Of a DNA stretch of 47,486 bases, positions 44,682 through 47,486 are shown one piece after another. The translations under genes were made by a program, and so were the position numbers. Position 1 is the first letter of the stretch. The number at the start of each line of letters is the position of its first letter. Below the pieces are notes generated by a model. The model was given only the letters and a program-made list of their open reading frames with translations. It had not been told where the DNA came from and made no database searches. The DNA comes from Gammaproteobacteria bacterium (GTDB taxonomy: Bacteria; Pseudomonadota; Gammaproteobacteria; Thiohalospirales; Thiohalospiraceae), in the NCBI GenBank assembly GCA_014762495.1, contig JABURT010000134.1:1-47486 (forward strand), written 5' to 3'.

Positions 44682-45934
44682 TGTATGTCTTACGCATTGG
44701 CCTGTTTTTCCTGGTTCTGGCCCAGTGTTTGCCGGCATGGGCAGATTGGGAAGTGTCGGGACAGGGAAAGTTATTGCTCAGCCATTCTGCATATCTGTCC
44801 GATGACTTTGTTAGCGTCGCGACAGGAGAACAACAATACAGTGATCTAAACGCCAATGCTCGACTTATGGCGAGTAATCGCTGGGACAGTTACGATTTTA
44901 ACCTTCATTATCAACTCTCAGGCGCATCAGGTGACAGCCTGAACATACCCTTATCCGCCTCGCCATTTTCAACGTCAACCATCATTAATGATGATTCCAG
45001 GCTCCTGGACCTGAGCATGGAGCTGGAAAACTCCAGTTCAGGCCGATGGTCGCAACGACTGGATCGACTCAACCTTGGGTATGCAGGCAGACAACTGGTA
45101 TGGCGCGTGGGAAGACAGGCCATCAGTTGGGGTAACGGGCTTGCCTACAATCCCATGGACATCTTTAACCCTTTTTCTCCTCTTGCCATCGATACCGAAT
45201 ACAAGACCGGCGATGATCTATTTTACGCGCAGTGGTTATTTCAAAATGGAGATGACCTGCAACTGATCTTTCTACCGCGTCGGGACCCCGCCGATGGTGC
45301 CGTCAAACCGGCACTGGCTTCAACCGCAATCAAGTTCAGGACCATGAGCGGTGTGACTGACTGGGACCTACTTCTTGCCCGGCACTACGGTGAGAATCTC
45401 CTTGCCATCGGACACGTCAGGGATGTTGGCGGTGCTATCTGGCGTCTGGATGCCAATGTCACGCAACTGGAAGATGGACGGACGGCCTTGTTCGCCATGA
45501 GTAACATGGATTACTCGTGGATAGCCTTCGGACACAATGTCTATGGATTTATCGAGTATTACCACAACAGTCTGGGCGCGGAGAGTGTCAGTCTTGCCGG
45601 TCTCGACAGTGCATTAGTGTCACGACTGCAACGGGGAGAAGTGCATAGCCTTGGGCGAGATGAAGTGGCACTGGGTTTAATGGTGGAATTAACACCGCGT
45701 TGGCAATCAAATGTGACCTTGTTACGCAACCTCCATGACCGTAGCAGTCTGCTCAGCCTCACGGGTAATTATGACTGGCTGCAGGATACCAAGCTCATGT
45801 TCGGCGCACAGATATCACTGGGTGAACGTGACACGGAATTTGGCGGGATAGCCTACACCGATCCCGTATCCTCCCTGAGCGGCTACATTGGTGCGCCGTC
45901 GAGGCTGTATCTCTATATTCAACAGTATTATTGA
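44681..45934 (+). CDS. Outer-membrane beta-barrel protein
   Basis: A 417-residue precursor with a signal peptide cut near PAWAD (about residue 22). The mature part alternates polar and hydrophobic residues throughout (for example FNLHYQLSG, LVWRVGRQAISWGNGLAYNP) and ends LYLYIQQYY, an aromatic C-terminus as in BAM substrates. The GRQAISWGNG segment occurs in porin-like/alginate-export-like barrels. It is last in the operon and could be the outer-membrane acceptor or exit for cargo extracted by the pump. Confidence 0.82.
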   Translation: MYVLRIGLFFLVLAQCLPAWADWEVSGQGKLLLSHSAYLSDDFVSVATGEQQYSDLNANARLMASNRWDSYDFNLHYQLSGASGDSLNIPLSASPFSTSTIINDDSRLLDLSMELENSSSGRWSQRLDRLNLGYAGRQLVWRVGRQAISWGNGLAYNPMDIFNPFSPLAIDTEYKTGDDLFYAQWLFQNGDDLQLIFLPRRDPADGAVKPALASTAIKFRTMSGVTDWDLLLARHYGENLLAIGHVRDVGGAIWRLDANVTQLEDGRTALFAMSNMDYSWIAFGHNVYGFIEYYHNSLGAESVSLAGLDSALVSRLQRGEVHSLGRDEVALGLMVELTPRWQSNVTLLRNLHDRSSLLSLTGNYDWLQDTKLMFGAQISLGERDTEFGGIAYTDPVSSLSGYIGAPSRLYLYIQQYY

Positions 45935-46023
45935 TTAAACTTATTCTAAATTGTGTTTCCTTGTCATCAAACAATCGTAACAATCTTGACTCAAGGAACT
46001 GGTTTAAAATTCCGACAAGAACG

Positions 46024-46050
46024 TTAATAATTGGTGTGGTGTGCCGATAC
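46024..46050 (+). promoter_or_regulatory. FliA (sigma-28)-like promoter for the chemotaxis gene
   Basis: GCCGATAC (46043-46050) matches seven of eight positions of the sigma-28 -10 element GCCGATAA. TTAATAAT (46024-46031), 11 bases upstream, is a weaker match to the -35 element. It lies about 50 bases before the start codon. Confidence 0.5.
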
Positions 46051-46103
46051 TAGATCTAGGATGTTGAGGCCATGAGGTCGTTTGCTCGGGTATAGGAGAG
46101 TCG

Positions 46104-47486
46104 ATGTTTCTTCGCACAATAAGACAAAAATTCATAGGAATGACCGCGGCCTTGATGCTAACCCTGGCACTGGTATTCGTCGTTGTCCTCATTCTATTGA
46201 AACCGGTTGAAACGGACTGGCATGAATACAAGATTGAAGCCAGTCAAAGACACCAGGCCCTGGTGGGAATGTTGCAGGCTCTAGGTGCCGAACGGGCAAG
46301 TGAACTCTACCGTGTACAGGCAAGTGGTGATACCGATACCGCCGTGGCCCGATTCAAGACGCTTCTGAGAGAGCTTACTGACGAGGTCGAGCGCTACCAG
46401 GGAACGGACTTGCCAGCTTCCCAGGCCGAGGCCCAGGCGCTGGACGCCATCAGCCGGGGCATCAGCCAGGCCCAGGGCATCAATCTGCAGGGCGGTAATG
46501 CTCCCATGGAGCGATTCTTCGTCGAGATGAACCAGCGCATCATGCAACTCTCGCGTGCAAACAATGAAGTTGTCGACAGGCTCGAGGCGCAGATAAATGG
46601 TGGTCTGGAAAATGCCCTTGTCTATCTGGCGATCTTTCTACTCGCCTCGCTCTCTCTGGGTGCGTTTGTGTTTACTCTGGTCAGCCGTGCCATCACCCGG
46701 CCCCTGTTCGAGATGCAGCGTTTGATGTTACGGATTGCAGACGAGAACGATGTGACCATCCGTATGCCTATACGTCGTCGAGATGAGGTTGGCGATACAT
46801 CACAAGCCATTAATGTCATGCTGGAACGCTTTTCCATGTTTATTCGCCAGGTCATGGGCTCCAGCCAACGACTGCTCGGTGAAGTGGATACCATGGCGAA
46901 CGTTTCCAAGGACACGCGCAACAGCATGGAGGGCCAACGCAGCGAGACCGAGATGGTCGCCGCCTCGATGAATGAAATGAGCGCAACGGTGAAAACAGTC
47001 GCCGACAATGCCGAATCGGCAGCCTCGGCCGCAACCCAGGCCCAGGGAGAGGCGAGTGAAGGCAAGAGCGTGGTTGACCATACCATCAATTCGATTCATA
47101 CCCTGGCAGAAGAGGTGCAGAAGGCGGCCGACGTGATCCATCGCCTGGAGACAGACAGCGAGAACATCGGCATGGTGGTTGACGTCATTCGTGACATCGC
47201 CGAACAGACCAACCTGCTGGCATTGAATGCCGCCATCGAGGCGGCCCGTGCCGGTGAACAGGGGCGTGGCTTTGCCGTGGTTGCCGACGAAGTACGAACA
47301 CTAGCCAGTCGGACCCAGGAATCAACCCAGGAAATACAGGCCATGATAGAACGCCTGCAAGAAGCTGCCGGTGAGGCAGTGGGGGTCATGGAAGACAGTC
47401 GTCGTGAGGCCGACAGCAGTGTGGAACAGGCCGCCAAGGCCGGTGAGTCACTCCAGTCCATTATCTCTGCCGTGAGCACTATTGCC
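46104..47486 (+). CDS. Methyl-accepting chemotaxis protein (3' end beyond window)
   Basis: The first 461 codons are present and the frame is open at the window end. TM1 is about 10-32, a helical periplasmic sensor region follows, TM2 is about 170-195, then HAMP ([20 protein letters not shown] region) and the cytoplasmic signalling coiled coil. The highly conserved tip is present: [20 protein letters not shown], followed by [23 protein letters not shown] lies 6 bases before ATG 46104. The upstream sigma-28-like promoter fits flagellar co-regulation. Confidence 0.95.
   Translation, partial: MFLRTIRQKFIGMTAALMLTLALVFVVVLILLKPVETDWHEYKIEASQRHQALVGMLQALGAERASELYRVQASGDTDTAVARFKTLLRELTDEVERYQGTDLPASQAEAQALDAISRGISQAQGINLQGGNAPMERFFVEMNQRIMQLSRANNEVVDRLEAQINGGLENALVYLAIFLLASLSLGAFVFTLVSRAITRPLFEMQRLMLRIADENDVTIRMPIRRRDEVGDTSQAINVMLERFSMFIRQVMGSSQRLLGEVDTMANVSKDTRNSMEGQRSETEMVAASMNEMSATVKTVADNAESAASAATQAQGEASEGKSVVDHTINSIHTLAEEVQKAADVIHRLETDSENIGMVVDVIRDIAEQTNLLALNAAIEAARAGEQGRGFAVVADEVRTLASRTQESTQEIQAMIERLQEAAGEAVGVMEDSRREADSSVEQAAKAGESLQSIISAVSTIA

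Overview
The window reads as chromosomal DNA of a gammaproteobacterium. The evidence is the canonical run rpsB-tsf-pyrH-frr-uppS-cdsA-dxr-rseP-bamA-skp-lpxD-fabZ-lpxA, LpxA/LpxD/RseP/BamA sequences of gammaproteobacterial type, and neighbours such as purT, ygiQ and hrpA. The mix of Rieske and [2Fe-2S] proteins and the gnnA/gnnB pair recalls Chromatiales- or Acidithiobacillus-like chemolithotrophs. That assignment is an inference, not a proof. I see no tRNA, rRNA, CRISPR array, insertion sequence or prophage.

Region 1 (1-11796, all +) is the translation, isoprenoid and envelope biogenesis cluster. It holds the end of ribosomal protein S2 with a lysine-rich repeat tail, a terminator, EF-Ts, UMP kinase, ribosome recycling factor, undecaprenyl-PP synthase, CDP-DAG synthase, DXP reductoisomerase, the RseP protease, BamA, Skp, LpxD, FabZ and LpxA. 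Most genes are overlapping or closely spaced.

Region 2 (11793-15802) breaks the usual order. lpxB lies on the opposite strand, tail-to-tail with lpxA, behind a Gfo/Idh dehydrogenase and a DegT/DnrJ aminotransferase that match GnnA and GnnB. Together with LpxA/LpxD/LpxB this predicts lipid A built on 3-amino-3-deoxy-GlcNAc, with amide-linked primary acyl chains. rnhB follows on +; dnaE, its common partner, is absent.

Region 3 (15827-27952) is a patchwork of single genes. It includes a thioredoxin behind a candidate small RNA/attenuator, an unusual HTH-ferredoxin-FNR fusion with its own palindromic operator, a Rieske ferredoxin, small metal-binding-type proteins, an orphan Xre/MbcA/ParS-like protein, YgiQ, a serine-palmitoyltransferase-like alpha-oxoamine synthase, a sialidase-fold protein, PurT, a DUF465 protein, a pseudo-receiver and a small unknown gene.

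Region 4 (28012-37063) is mostly on the minus strand: HrpA helicase, a MAPEG protein, small unknowns, a thioredoxin-HEAT protein, a HAMP-GAF-HD-GYP phosphodiesterase and an FKBP isomerase. Two tiny membrane proteins lie on +.

Region 5 (37183-45934, +) is the most system-like part. It is an eight-gene trans-envelope locus: a periplasmic unknown, an outer-membrane barrel with a LytR_C-like C-terminus, a LolA-like carrier, three FtsX/MacB-type permeases (two of them tandem duplicates), a LolD-like ATPase and a second outer-membrane barrel. It resembles a LolCDE-type extraction pump with its own carrier and outer-membrane partners; the cargo is unknown. The window ends inside a methyl-accepting chemotaxis protein gene with a FliA-like promoter.
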